Of a stretch of DNA of 64,000 nt, positions 25,174-36,534 are shown piece after piece. The stretch covers positions 1 through 64,000 of the forward strand of contig JALHLU010000011.1 in NCBI GenBank assembly GCA_022844345.1. The letters run 5' to 3'. The DNA comes from Hyphomonadaceae bacterium. GTDB taxonomy: Bacteria; Pseudomonadota; Alphaproteobacteria; Caulobacterales; Hyphomonadaceae. The notes below the pieces were generated by a model, which did not search any database, was not told where the DNA came from, and was given only the letters and a program-made list of their open reading frames with translations. A program made the translations under genes and the position numbers. Numbering within the stretch: the stretch's first letter is position 1; each line of letters starts with the position of its first letter.

Positions 25174-27045
25174 TCACTGGCGCGGGAAGATCAGGTCCGT
25201 GACTTCCTTCGGCAGCATTGTCGCGGCCTTGAGTTCGGGAAGGCGGGCGGCGTCCGCGATCTCGCCAGGGTGCCTGCGCCCCAGTTCGGCGATGACCTCA
25301 TCGGCTTCCTGGTCGCGGCCGTTGAGTCGCAGCGCCGCGGCGAGGATGTAGAATCCGATCGGCGCGCCGTCGGGCGCGGCGGCCTGCGCCTCCTTGAGCG
25401 CCTCTGTGCGCTCGCCCTTCATGATGTGATAGATCGCAAGCGGCTGGTGATACCAGGGTGGATGGCCGGGATTGAAGGCGACGGCCTTGTCGGCGAGTTC
25501 GCGCCCCTTTTCGGCGTCGCCGGTCAGGATCAGCATCTGCGCGGCATCCGCCAGAATCTCGGCGTTGTTGGGATTGAGCGCCAGCGCGATGTCGATCGAC
25601 CTGCGGAAGTCCGCAATGTCGCCCGACTGGAACTGCGCGATGGCGAGATACTGGTGCGCCATGGCCGAGGAGGAGTTCGCTTCGACCGCGCGCTGGGCGG
25701 CTTCGAGGGCGCGCTGCCTGGCGGGAGCGCCGTCAGTGCGCGGGTTGAAATTGTAGCGGACTTCATCGCCATACATCCACGAAAGCTTGGCCCAGGCGGG
25801 CGCATAACGCGGCGAATGCTCTGTCACCTCCTCAAGGCAGGCGCGAACCTCCTCATGCCGCGCCCGCGACTTGGCGCGGGAGTATTCGTAGGAGTCGAGC
25901 ACGCAGAGATAATCCTGCATCGAGATGGCGCGGTCTTCGGTGAGTTCTTCCTTGAGCCTTTCCTGAATGACGCCATGGGGCTGGCCAAGCTGCCCGGCGA
26001 CTTTGCCGGCGATCCCGGACTGGACGGCCAGAACGGCGCCGGCGTCGTCAAGCCGCCCGACATCGACATCCGACCAGACGACCCGGTTGTCGCCAGCGTG
26101 GACGAGCTGGCTGGTGACGCGGAGTTCCGCGCCTGTGGCCTGGATCGAGCCGGTTACGATGAAGTCCGCGCCCTGCGGGTCTTGCCTTGCGGACTCGCCG
26201 CTTGATCCGATCACGGTGTCGTAGCCCAGCACGGTCAGTTCGGGGAAACGGGAGAGGCTGTCGATCAGATCGATCTGCAGGCCGTCGCGCAGCGAGTTGG
26301 CGTAGTCCGGGCCGCCGATCAGCTGGTAGCGAGCAACGAAGATCACCGGTCCGGAAGGGCGGCCACTCGCGAACCCGCGGGCAGGGTCGCCTACCTCGGA
26401 CCGGGGCGCCGTCAGCATGAAGGCGAAGACGGCGATCAGCGCCAGGGACGCTGCAACGAGGATGGCCGGCATGACCCAAGGACGTGCGGCCCACGCCGGG
26501 GCGGCGATCGCCGGCGGGCCTGAACGCTTGCTTGCCGCGGGAAAGGGCGGCTCGGCCCCGTCGACAGCCGGGGAAGGGGTGGCGAGGGCGGGATAGGAAC
26601 GGGCCGCTTCGTCCGGATCCAGGCGGGTGAAGGTGGCCAAATAGCCCCCGGCGGGAACTTCGATGCGAACGGAAACGCCGGGAGGCGGCTTCTTGTAGAA
26701 GGCCGCAAGCTGGCCACGCAGCCGGCTGGCCTGCACGCGGACAATGGAGTCCACCCTTGGATCGAAGGTTGGCGGGCGGCCGAACACGTCCGTCGCTATG
26801 GCATATTCCTTGAGCCGGTCGCCTGCACCCTTGAGCGTTTCGTCAACGATATAATCAAGCAGCGACTGCAGGCGCGGGGAGCTCACAAAGAACTTCGACG
26901 CCTTGATAACGGCGACAGCCACGCCGATGTCGGCGTGGTTCGGCGCGTCTGAGCCGGGGCCCCCCGTGGAGTCCAGACCCTCTCCGTCCCCGTTTGGCGG
27001 GCGAGAAAAGTCCATGTGCCGCCCTGTTTTGCGAGACTTGTCCAT
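25174..27045 (-). CDS. Membrane-anchored regulator-like protein with TPR repeats
   Basis: A 623-residue protein in several parts. Residues 40-140 hold a domain (FVSSPRLQSLLDYIVDETLKGAG, then GRPPTFDPRVDSIVRVQASRLRG) found at the N-terminus of many proteins annotated as adenylate-cyclase- or CadC-like, probably a DNA- or ligand-binding module. One membrane helix follows (VMPAILVAASLALIAVFAFML, about 195-215), then a TolB/FlgO-like domain (LQIDLIDSLSRFPELTVLGY, IVTGSIQATGAELRVTSQLV), then TPR-like repeats to the end (AQRAVEANSSSAMAHQYLAIAQF). It resembles membrane-bound sensors. An alternative ATG ten codons downstream exists. It stands where argS is found in relatives. Confidence 0.65.
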   Translation of the reverse strand: MDKSRKTGRHMDFSRPPNGDGEGLDSTGGPGSDAPNHADIGVAVAVIKASKFFVSSPRLQSLLDYIVDETLKGAGDRLKEYAIATDVFGRPPTFDPRVDSIVRVQASRLRGQLAAFYKKPPPGVSVRIEVPAGGYLATFTRLDPDEAARSYPALATPSPAVDGAEPPFPAASKRSGPPAIAAPAWAARPWVMPAILVAASLALIAVFAFMLTAPRSEVGDPARGFASGRPSGPVIFVARYQLIGGPDYANSLRDGLQIDLIDSLSRFPELTVLGYDTVIGSSGESARQDPQGADFIVTGSIQATGAELRVTSQLVHAGDNRVVWSDVDVGRLDDAGAVLAVQSGIAGKVAGQLGQPHGVIQERLKEELTEDRAISMQDYLCVLDSYEYSRAKSRARHEEVRACLEEVTEHSPRYAPAWAKLSWMYGDEVRYNFNPRTDGAPARQRALEAAQRAVEANSSSAMAHQYLAIAQFQSGDIADFRRSIDIALALNPNNAEILADAAQMLILTGDAEKGRELADKAVAFNPGHPPWYHQPLAIYHIMKGERTEALKEAQAAAPDGAPIGFYILAAALRLNGRDQEADEVIAELGRRHPGEIADAARLPELKAATMLPKEVTDLIFPRQ

Positions 27046-27331
27046 ACTGGAGAAGCGCAGCGCGTTGTAAAGCGGATAACGCCTCCGTTTAACGTTAGAT
27101 TTTCCGCAGTCGTAACAAGGACTTGTGACGTGTAACGTCCGTGTAGCTGTTACGAGGTCGCCTCGCTGCTGATTTAGCCTTCTGCTGGGCGTTCATCTCG
27201 ACCATGTCACCGGTCGCAGTGCGGCGTCTTCCGTCCCCCCCAACCCACGAGGGCGCTGCACAACGCGTCGTGCCCGGGTGCAGGAGCTTGCTTCGGTACC
27301 TGGGCACGGTCGCCGTTTTTCGGAGATCGAG
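27046..27331. other. Divergent gap between the TPR regulator-like gene and the receiver gene
   Basis: A 286-base non-coding stretch with both divergent start regions. It contains several GTAAC/GTTAC words (CGTAACAAGG, TGTAACGT, TGTTACGAG at 27112-27157) that could be regulator half-sites, but I see no clean -35/-10 pair or terminator. Confidence 0.3.
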
Positions 27332-27709
27332 ATGTCGACAGGCACGCCGTCCAAGGCGAGCTTTGCATTGGTCGTCGACGACAGCCCTGCAGCGGCCGCC
27401 ATCAGCGGCGCTCTGCTGGAGGCGTCAGGCTGGACCGTTGAGTACGCACGCGACGGATTCGAAGCGATCGTAAAGTTTCGCATACGAAACTATTGTGCCG
27501 TGGTCCTGGACTACAGGCTGCCGGGCATGGACGGCGTCGAGGTACTGTCCTGGATGCGGAGGCACCTGCGTTCCCAGCCGGACGTCGTGGTCGTATCCTC
27601 TGACCCGGCGGCGATCCTATGGGAGAAATTCAGGGGCCTGGGCGTCAAGGCGATCCTGACCAAGCCGATCTCGGCAATCGACCTGTGCCAGGTGTTGCGG
27701 GCCGCCTGA
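27332..27709 (+). CDS. Single-domain response regulator receiver (CheY-like)
   Basis: A 125-residue receiver domain without an output domain. The acidic pair is Asp16-Asp17 (LVVDDSP), the phosphoacceptor is Asp60 (VVLDYRLPGMDG), the switch Ser is in VVVSSDP and the conserved Lys111 is in LTKPIS. All active-site positions are present, so it should accept phosphate from a histidine kinase encoded elsewhere. CGGAGATCGAG precedes the ATG at 27332. A frame from 27278 adds 18 unlike residues. It precedes the SPOR-domain gene but is 110 bases away, so cotranscription is uncertain. Confidence 0.85.
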   Translation: MSTGTPSKASFALVVDDSPAAAAISGALLEASGWTVEYARDGFEAIVKFRIRNYCAVVLDYRLPGMDGVEVLSWMRRHLRSQPDVVVVSSDPAAILWEKFRGLGVKAILTKPISAIDLCQVLRAA

Positions 27710-27819
27710 TGGCGCGCTGAGCCAATCCAGCCGTACAATTTTCCGGTTCATTAAGGCCCGCCCGGCAGGATGGAACCGTGCGCCTGCGACGGTGGGCGCC
27801 GTCACCCATGGGCGGGCCT

Positions 27820-28920
27820 ATGACGCGCTATTCACGATCTGTGATCCCTGGACGGCCGCACGGCGAGGATGGCGGCGAGAAGGCCGCGATCGACAGCTTG
27901 GTTTTCGGTGCGAAGAAGAAACAGGCGCCGGCGCCAGCGAACGACACGAGCGACCCGGATTTCCTCCCCCCTGTTGAGGACGACGAGGCCGACCTGCTGG
28001 TGGGCCGCTCCAACGCTGACCGCCGGAAAAACGATGAGCGCCGCAAGGCTGGCGCCGATCGTCGCGGCAATGATGAGCGCCGCGCAGCTGGCCGCCGGCC
28101 GGCCGACTACGCCCCACTGCGCGAGCAGGGCGGCTATCGCTCTCCCGACGATGGCAAGCGCGGGCCCATCCTCCTGGTCGGCGCCCTGCTGATCGTGGTG
28201 GTGTTCGGTGTTGTTGTCTGGAATGCCTATCGCGAGGATGGCGAGGCTGGCGACACGCAGGTTGTCGCCGAGCTTGGCGAATCCGGGCCTTTCAAGCGCC
28301 CCTTCATTGACACGCGCGAGACGCCTGCGCCGACCATCGCGGAAGAAGCCGAAGTTCTTGATGCGCTTGATGGCGCTCCCCGTCCGAGCCCGGTTGCGTC
28401 CAGCGAGGTGAGGCCCTCCTCACCGCCGCCGCCCCCCGCTGCCTCGGCGCCTGCCACTCCCGCTCCCGCCAAGCGGCAACCGCCGCCTGAAGCAAATCCG
28501 CCTGCACCTCTGAGCACCCCACCGGTACGCGCCGCAGCGGCCGTGACCGAGCCGGGACCGGTCGCGCTTACCCCGGCGCCCACCGTGAAACCTCCGGCGG
28601 CGCCGCCGGCGCCGAAGCCGCTCGCTGCGACGCCTGCAGCCAGCGGCGTGGCTGCACCCGCATTCTCGGCAGGAGGCGTCTGGCTCGCGCAGATCGCGTC
28701 GACATCGTCCGAGGCTGGCGCGATCGAGGAGTGGAGCCGCCGCGCCAAGGCGTGGCCGGATCTCTTCTCGTCTGCGGAAAGGTCGATCCAGACGGCAGAC
28801 GTCAACGGCCAAACCCGCTACCGTCTGCGGGTTGGAGCCTTCGCGTCGAAGGCAGATGCGACGGCGTACTGTGCTGAAGTGAAGGCGAGGGGCGGTAACT
28901 GCTTGCCCGCCCAGAGGTAA
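27820..28920 (+). CDS. SPOR-domain membrane protein
   Basis: A 366-residue bitopic protein: a charged cytoplasmic part with RRKNDERRKAGADRRGNDER, one helix (GPILLVGALLIVVVFGVVVW, about residues 112-131), a long Pro/Ala linker, and a C-terminal SPOR domain of about 80 residues (VWLAQIASTSSEAGAIEEW, then YRLRVGAFASKADATAYCAE). SPOR domains bind denuded peptidoglycan glycans at division sites. The ATG at 27820 gives MTRYSRSV; an upstream frame start at 27778 is also possible. Relatives carry this gene in the same place, between argS/dgt and nagZ. Confidence 0.85.
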   Translation: MTRYSRSVIPGRPHGEDGGEKAAIDSLVFGAKKKQAPAPANDTSDPDFLPPVEDDEADLLVGRSNADRRKNDERRKAGADRRGNDERRAAGRRPADYAPLREQGGYRSPDDGKRGPILLVGALLIVVVFGVVVWNAYREDGEAGDTQVVAELGESGPFKRPFIDTRETPAPTIAEEAEVLDALDGAPRPSPVASSEVRPSSPPPPPAASAPATPAPAKRQPPPEANPPAPLSTPPVRAAAAVTEPGPVALTPAPTVKPPAAPPAPKPLAATPAASGVAAPAFSAGGVWLAQIASTSSEAGAIEEWSRRAKAWPDLFSSAERSIQTADVNGQTRYRLRVGAFASKADATAYCAEVKARGGNCLPAQR

Positions 28921-28951
28921 CTGGCCGGCGCAGAGATAACCGGAAGTCCGA

Positions 28952-30028
28952 ATGGCCGAGCCAAGCGCGTGTATCCTTTCCGTTGCGGGGCTGAGGCTCA
29001 CGGACGGAGAACGGAAGCTCCTGTCATCGGCAAATCCGTGGGGCATCATCCTGATGGGGCGCTCGTGCGAGAGCCCCGCGCAGGTGAAAGCGCTGACGGA
29101 CGAAATCTGTGACGCGACAGGGCGCAAGACGCTGATCTTCATCGATCAGGAAGGCGGGCGCGTGCGGCGCCTGAAGCCGCCGGTGTGGCCGGACTTTCCG
29201 GCGCCGGGCGTCTATGGCGAGCTCTACAAGACTGATCCCGAAGCGGCGTTCGCGGCGACGTGGCTGCACCATCGCCTGATGGCGGCGGAGCTGGAGCCGA
29301 TGGGCATCCGCGCGGACTGCGCGCCTGTGGTCGATCTCCATCATGTGGGCATGCACAAGATCGTCGGCGATCGGTCGTTCGGGGACAAGCCGGACCTGGT
29401 GGCCGAACTGGCGCAGGCAGCGCTCGACGGGCTGGGCGCGGGCGGGGTGGCTGGCGTGATCAAGCACATGCCGGGACATGGCCGCGCGGAAGTGGACAGC
29501 CATGAGAGCATGCCTGTGGTGCGTGCATCGCGCGAACAGGTCGAGATGGATATCGCGCCGTTCAAGGCGGTGCGTCACGCCACGATGGGCATGACGGCGC
29601 ATCTGGCGTTTGCGGCGCTGGACGATGAAGCGACGCCGGCGACGCTGTCACCGAAGATCATCGGTGAGGTGATCCGGGGCGAGATCGGGTTCGATGGCCT
29701 GCTGATGACTGATGATCTTGGCATGCGGGCGCTGGGCGGATCGCTGGCCTCGCGGGCCGAGCGGGCGCTGGCGGCTGGATGCGATGTGATCCTGCACTGC
29801 GCGGGGCTGGATGCGTGGGGCAAGGTGCTGCGCGATCCCCGCGCTGTGCTGCGCGAGATGGAGGAGGTGGCGGCTGTGTGTCCACCCCTGTCAGGCGAGT
29901 CGCTGCGCCGGGCCGAGGCGGCGGATGCTGCAACCGGGCATGTCGGGAGATTCGACAAGGCCGAAGGCAGGGAGCGGCTGGAGCAGCTGTTGTCTGGCGG
30001 GGCCCACCCGTCTACAGCGGGGACATGA
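28952..30028 (+). CDS. nagZ: Beta-N-acetylhexosaminidase NagZ (GH3)
   Basis: A 358-residue glycoside hydrolase family 3 enzyme that removes N-acetylglucosamine from anhydromuropeptides in cytoplasmic cell-wall recycling. The strand FIDQEGGRVRRL and substrate loop KHMPGHGRAEVDSHESMP (with the mobile-loop Asp-His pair) are present, and LLMTDDLGM carries the catalytic nucleophile Asp. No signal peptide, as expected. It ends in an ATGA overlap with scpA. In bacteria with an inducible beta-lactamase NagZ makes the inducer, but no ampR or ampC is here. Confidence 0.94.
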   Translation: MAEPSACILSVAGLRLTDGERKLLSSANPWGIILMGRSCESPAQVKALTDEICDATGRKTLIFIDQEGGRVRRLKPPVWPDFPAPGVYGELYKTDPEAAFAATWLHHRLMAAELEPMGIRADCAPVVDLHHVGMHKIVGDRSFGDKPDLVAELAQAALDGLGAGGVAGVIKHMPGHGRAEVDSHESMPVVRASREQVEMDIAPFKAVRHATMGMTAHLAFAALDDEATPATLSPKIIGEVIRGEIGFDGLLMTDDLGMRALGGSLASRAERALAAGCDVILHCAGLDAWGKVLRDPRAVLREMEEVAAVCPPLSGESLRRAEAADAATGHVGRFDKAEGRERLEQLLSGGAHPSTAGT

Positions 30029-30852
30029 CCGCACCACCCGGTTCCGATGAGAGCATGCTGACGCAGGCGGCGGCTGAAGCCGCCGACGCGGCGGACGCTT
30101 TTACCGTTGATCTCGACGGGTATGAGGGGCCGCTGCACCTGCTGCTGGACCTGGCGCGGAAGCACAAGGTTGACCTGGTTAAGGTGTCGATCCTGCAGCT
30201 GGCGGACCAGTATCTGGCGTGGATCCACGAGGCGCGCGAGAAGCGCATGGACATCGCGGCGGACTATCTTCTGATGGCCGCGTGGCTGGCTTTCCTGAAA
30301 TCGAAGCTGCTGCTGCCGTCTGAGAAGAAGGACGATGACGAAGTCGATCCCGATGCTCTGGCCGGCCGGCTGGCTTTCCGATTGCGCAGGCTGGAAGCGA
30401 TGCGTCAGGCGGTGAACGATCTGTATGAGGGGCATCTGGATGGGCGGGACGTATTCCCGCGCGGCGATCCCCAGCTGGCGAAGATCATCCGCAAGCCGAT
30501 CTGGAATTCCACGCTGCACGATATCCTGAAGGCGTTCGGCGACATCAACACGCGCAAGGTGAAGCTGCGTTCGCACGTGATCGCGCGGCAACCCGTGGTG
30601 CCGCTGGATTCAGCGCGGCGGCGGCTGGCGGCGCTGGTTCCCGATCTGATCGACTGGGCGTCGATCCAGCAGATGCATGTGATCGACGAGGAGTCGAAGG
30701 ATGCGCCGCGAAGGAGCGAGGTGGCGAGCTTCTTTTCGGCGGCGCTTGAGCTGACGAAGAACCGCGTTGTCGATATCCGGCAGGACCAGGCGTTCTCGGA
30801 CGTGTTCGTGCGCAAGACGCCGGCGGGCGATACCCTGAAGGCGGCCGAATGA
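30025..30852 (+). CDS. scpA: Segregation and condensation protein A
   Basis: A 275-residue kleisin that links the SMC dimer and, with ScpB, helps fold and segregate the chromosome. The N-terminal signature DLDGYEGPLHLLLDLARKHK and the central ADYLLMAAWLAFLKSKLLLP are diagnostic; the C-terminal winged-helix part (SEVASFFSAALELTKNRVVDIRQ) should bind the SMC head. The ATG at 30025 overlaps the nagZ stop by four bases, and its own stop overlaps scpB the same way, so the three are translationally coupled. smc is not in the window. Confidence 0.95.
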   Translation: MTAPPGSDESMLTQAAAEAADAADAFTVDLDGYEGPLHLLLDLARKHKVDLVKVSILQLADQYLAWIHEAREKRMDIAADYLLMAAWLAFLKSKLLLPSEKKDDDEVDPDALAGRLAFRLRRLEAMRQAVNDLYEGHLDGRDVFPRGDPQLAKIIRKPIWNSTLHDILKAFGDINTRKVKLRSHVIARQPVVPLDSARRRLAALVPDLIDWASIQQMHVIDEESKDAPRRSEVASFFSAALELTKNRVVDIRQDQAFSDVFVRKTPAGDTLKAAE

Positions 30853-31655
30853 GCAGCGAGGATGATCCCAGGGATCTGAAAGCCATGCGCGAGGCCGTCG
30901 CCAGACTGGCGAAGCAGCGCAAGGGCAAGCCGGAGGCGGTTGCCGAAGCCGAAGCGGCGGCGGAGGCCGTGGGGAAACCGGCGAGGGCCCAGCCCGATCC
31001 CGAAAAGCTGTCCGATGCTTTGCGGCGCGCAGAGGCTGTCCTGTTCGCCTCGAACGAGGCGATCGATGCGAAGACGCTGGCGGAGGCTTTGCCGCCGGGG
31101 GTTGAGGCGGGGGATGTGCTGCTGCAGCTGAAGGCGGATTATGCGAAGCGGGGCGTGCAGCTGGTGGAGCTGGCGGGGAAATGGCGGTTCCAGACGGCGC
31201 CGGACCTGGCCTTCCTGTTCGAGGAGACGCGCGAGCAGCCGCGTGCGCTTTCGCGTGCGGCGCTAGAGACGATGGCGATCATCGCCTATTGCCAGCCGGT
31301 GACGCGGGCCGAGATCGAGGATGTGCGCGGCGTGGCGGTGTCGTCCGGCACGGTCGATATCCTGATGGAGGCGGGCTGGATCCGGCCGCGTGGGCGGCGG
31401 CGGACGCCGGGCCGTCCTGTGACATTTGGAACCACGGAAGCGTTCCTGGTTCATTTCGGGCTGGATTCGCTCGATAGCCTGCCCGGGCGGGACGAGCTGA
31501 AGGCTTCGGGGCTGCTGAGTGCAGAGATTCCACGCGATTTCGAGTTCGCCGGAACGCCGCGGGACCCGGAAACGGGCGACCTGCTGGGCGAGGATCCGCT
31601 CGAGGAGGGGGAGTTCCAGCCGGATTTCCTCGAAGGGGCGGAAGACCGGGCCTGA
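30849..31655 (+). CDS. scpB: Segregation and condensation protein B
   Basis: A 268-residue partner of ScpA in the SMC condensin. LRRAEAVLFASNEAIDAKTLAEALP marks the first winged-helix domain and LSRAALETMAIIAYCQPVTRAEIEDVRG the second, followed by GRPVTFGTTEAFLVHFGLDSLDSLPG, all typical. The N-terminal 50 residues are charged and variable, and the C-terminal tail is acidic (DLLGEDPLEEGEFQPD). It starts in an ATGA overlap with scpA. Confidence 0.95.
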   Translation: MSSEDDPRDLKAMREAVARLAKQRKGKPEAVAEAEAAAEAVGKPARAQPDPEKLSDALRRAEAVLFASNEAIDAKTLAEALPPGVEAGDVLLQLKADYAKRGVQLVELAGKWRFQTAPDLAFLFEETREQPRALSRAALETMAIIAYCQPVTRAEIEDVRGVAVSSGTVDILMEAGWIRPRGRRRTPGRPVTFGTTEAFLVHFGLDSLDSLPGRDELKASGLLSAEIPRDFEFAGTPRDPETGDLLGEDPLEEGEFQPDFLEGAEDRA

Positions 31656-31783
31656 GTGTTGATGCAGTCGTGTATTGCCCGGGCAGGCTGGGGATTTGCG
31701 CTTGAGGCCCGGGAGGGTTACCTTAAGATCAGTTAGCGGAACCAGAGTTACAGACTTCAGCGTCCGTCATCGAGGTTGATGAG
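31656..31783. other. Gap between scpB and tatA, first part
   Basis: Together with the short frame that follows and the stretch to 31957, this is a 302-base gap. A weak TTGAGG (31702) and TTAAGA (31723) pair with only 15 bases between them could drive tatABC, but it is poor. I see no hairpin terminator. Confidence 0.3.
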
Positions 31784-31900
31784 ATGAGCGCGCGCGATGA
31801 TACTCTGGAATTGGGTGTCCTGGGTTTAGGCTTGTTGATCTTGTTTGCCCCCGGACCCATGAAAACACTGGCCCTTTTTGGCCTCTTGGGCGTGGGATAA
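31784..31900 (+). CDS. Possible 38-residue hydrophobic peptide
   Basis: A short frame begins MSARDDTLELGVLGLGLLILF and ends ALFGLLGVG, giving one or two short hydrophobic segments. GAGG lies about 9 bases before the ATG. It ends 57 bases before tatA. It could be a real small membrane peptide or a leader of the tat unit; coding is not established. Confidence 0.3.
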   Translation: MSARDDTLELGVLGLGLLILFAPGPMKTLALFGLLGVG

Positions 31901-31957
31901 AGCAGGGCGAGCACGCCCGTCGGAAATGCCGCTCGAGCGGCGAACGGAGTAGACACT

Positions 31958-32185
31958 ATGGGACGCATCGGTCCTGTCGAGATTATCATCTTCCTCGTTG
32001 TCGTTCTGCTGATCTTCGGCGGCCGCGGCAAGATTTCGGGAATCATGAGCGACTTTGCGAAGGGCATCAAAAGCTTCCGGCGCGGCATGAAGGAGCCGGA
32101 CGTGGACACGAGCCAGACGACGTCGGGCGCGATGATCAACGAGCCGATCAACGTGACCCCCGAGAAGGAAAAGACGAAAGTCTGA
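31958..32185 (+). CDS. tatA: Twin-arginine translocase subunit TatA
   Basis: A 75-residue protein with the TatA plan: a short N-terminal membrane helix (PVEIIIFLVVVLLIFG), the FGG hinge, then the amphipathic helix (SGIMSDFAKGIKSFRRGMKE) with the conserved Phe and Lys, and a short charged tail. Many TatA copies line the pore through which folded proteins pass. It begins the tatABC cluster; GAACGGAG lies upstream. Interestingly the residue after FGG is Arg-Gly-Lys rather than the common KLP. Confidence 0.95.
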   Translation: MGRIGPVEIIIFLVVVLLIFGGRGKISGIMSDFAKGIKSFRRGMKEPDVDTSQTTSGAMINEPINVTPEKEKTKV

Positions 32186-32261
32186 TGTGTCCTGCTCGCC
32201 AGCGCTGCGGCTGCCTTGCGAGCGTGCGTGAACTCTCGCCTCCGAAAGGAGCGCCATCGCC

Positions 32262-32887
32262 ATGATGCCGGGTATCGGCTTCGAGGAAATGATCTTGCTG
32301 GTCCTTGTGGCGATCGTCGTGATCGGGCCCAAAGACTTGCCGTTGATGATGCGCAAGTTTGGCCGGTTCACGGGCAAGATGCGCGCGATGGCGTTCGAGT
32401 TCAAACAGGGCATTGACGAGCTGGGCCGGCAGGCTGAGCTGGACGAACTGCGCAAGGAAGTTGCGGCGCTGAAATCCCACACCGGGCTTGAAGACATCAA
32501 GCGTGAGTTCGAGCAGGACCGCATTGACCTTGAGAAGGACGTGAACTCGGCAATGGTTGATCCAGCGCCGGCGCCAACGCCAGCGCCTGCGCTGGCGGCA
32601 GCCGGGACGGCGGCGCATCCGGCGGCGCCCAAGCCGCTGCCCTATGCCGGGCTGTCGGCGGATCATCCCGGATACGATGCAGGCGAGGACTTCCGGATTG
32701 ATGGCGCGCCGCCCGCTCCGGCGGAGCAGGCTGCTTCCACGCTGGAGGCTGCGCCGGAGCCGAAGGGAGCGGAGCCCACAGCGGCGGCCAACGGCGACGA
32801 AGGCCACGACGGCGTTCACGTCGTTCCCGACGACGAGGTGCGGCCCGCGCCGCCGGTCGCCCCGGTCAAGCAGGATGCGACTGCCTG

Positions 32888-32888
<1 letters not shown>
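32262..32888 (+). CDS. tatB: Twin-arginine translocase subunit TatB
   Basis: A 208-residue protein: membrane helix (EEMILLVLVAIVVIGP) with the conserved Glu, the PKDLP hinge, and a long amphipathic and coiled region (FGRFTGKMRAMAFEFKQGID). TatB forms the twin-arginine signal receptor with TatC. The C-terminal 100 residues are Pro/Ala/Glu-rich and probably disordered. Two adjacent ATGs (32262 and 32265) are possible starts after GAAAGGAG. The stop overlaps the tatC start by one base (TGATG). Confidence 0.94.
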
Positions 32889-35756
<2,868 letters not shown>

Positions 35757-35831
35757 GGCGGCGCTCGCGAGCACGCCCTCGTGGTTTGACGATCAGGTGT
35801 GAGCGGTCGAACCAGCTTGGCATGCCGAGAC

Positions 35832-35957
35832 AGACCCCCACCTGTCCGCCCCCTAAGAACGGGGCGGGACCCTGGAGCCGTCACCGCCCTTCAATGTCAG
35901 GTAAGTTCGCGCAGCAAGGTCCCGCCCCGTTCTTAGGGGGCGGACAGGTGGGGGTCT
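35832..35957. repeat. REPIN-like inverted repeat downstream of serS
   Basis: Arms 35832-35871 and 35918-35957 are perfect 40-base reverse complements with a 46-base loop. The arms are the same sequence as those of the element at 33876-34000, while the loops are only partly alike (shared ACCGCC, CTTCA and GTAAGTT/GTTAGTT words). No flanking target duplication is evident. It can serve as terminator for serS. Confidence 0.85.
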
Positions 35958-36074
35958 TTCGCAACGCTCGCTGCCGTCGCGATTGATCGTGTCGTACGAC
36001 GCGGGCTCCGCCGCTTCCCACAAATCGCGAATGGCGCCACAGAAAGGCCTGACCGGTTGGTTGGAGATGACGGC

Positions 36075-36512
36075 ATGATCCGCGCACTGTTCGCCGTCGT
36101 TGTTCTCCTTGCCGCCGCCTGTGCGCCGACGCCGGAGAGTGGACTGGCGTCCAATTTCGATGAGGGGCAGCCCTTCGTGGGCATCAACGGCAAGCCGCTG
36201 GTTTCGGCGGAGGGCATCTTAGACAATTCCGTGCAGGAGGCGCTGACTGACGATCCGGCTGCATGCACGAAGGCCGGTGGCTCCATCCGCCCCGTGTGCA
36301 TGATGGGCGTGCCCATGTGCGTGGTGATGTTCAAGGACGCCGGCGAGCCGTGTTCAGACGGTTCGGAATGTAACTCAGGACGCTGCAGGGCTCAGATGGG
36401 CGCGGAGCCGGGCAAGGCCGCCAAGGGCATTTGCGCGCCGAACAACGATCCATGCGGATGCTTCCAGAGCGTCGAGAATGGCGTGGCGGGTTATCCGCTG
36501 TGCGCGGACTAG
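36075..36512 (+). CDS. Cysteine-rich lipoprotein
   Basis: A 145-residue protein with a lipoprotein signal (LFAVVVLLAAAC, lipid Cys16 or near it). The mature part has about a dozen cysteines, including GEPCSDGSECNSGRC and a final NNDPCGCFQSV, a spacing like small disulfide-knotted domains of the EGF/Dickkopf kind that also occur in bacterial secreted proteins. It should be disulfide-bonded in the periplasm or on the outer membrane. GGAGATGACGGC precedes the ATG at 36075; a start at 36057 is possible. It lies where surE is found in relatives. No family name is assigned. Confidence 0.65.
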   Translation: MIRALFAVVVLLAAACAPTPESGLASNFDEGQPFVGINGKPLVSAEGILDNSVQEALTDDPAACTKAGGSIRPVCMMGVPMCVVMFKDAGEPCSDGSECNSGRCRAQMGAEPGKAAKGICAPNNDPCGCFQSVENGVAGYPLCAD

Positions 36513-36534
36513 GTTTGGGAGCGCGGAGAGGGCG

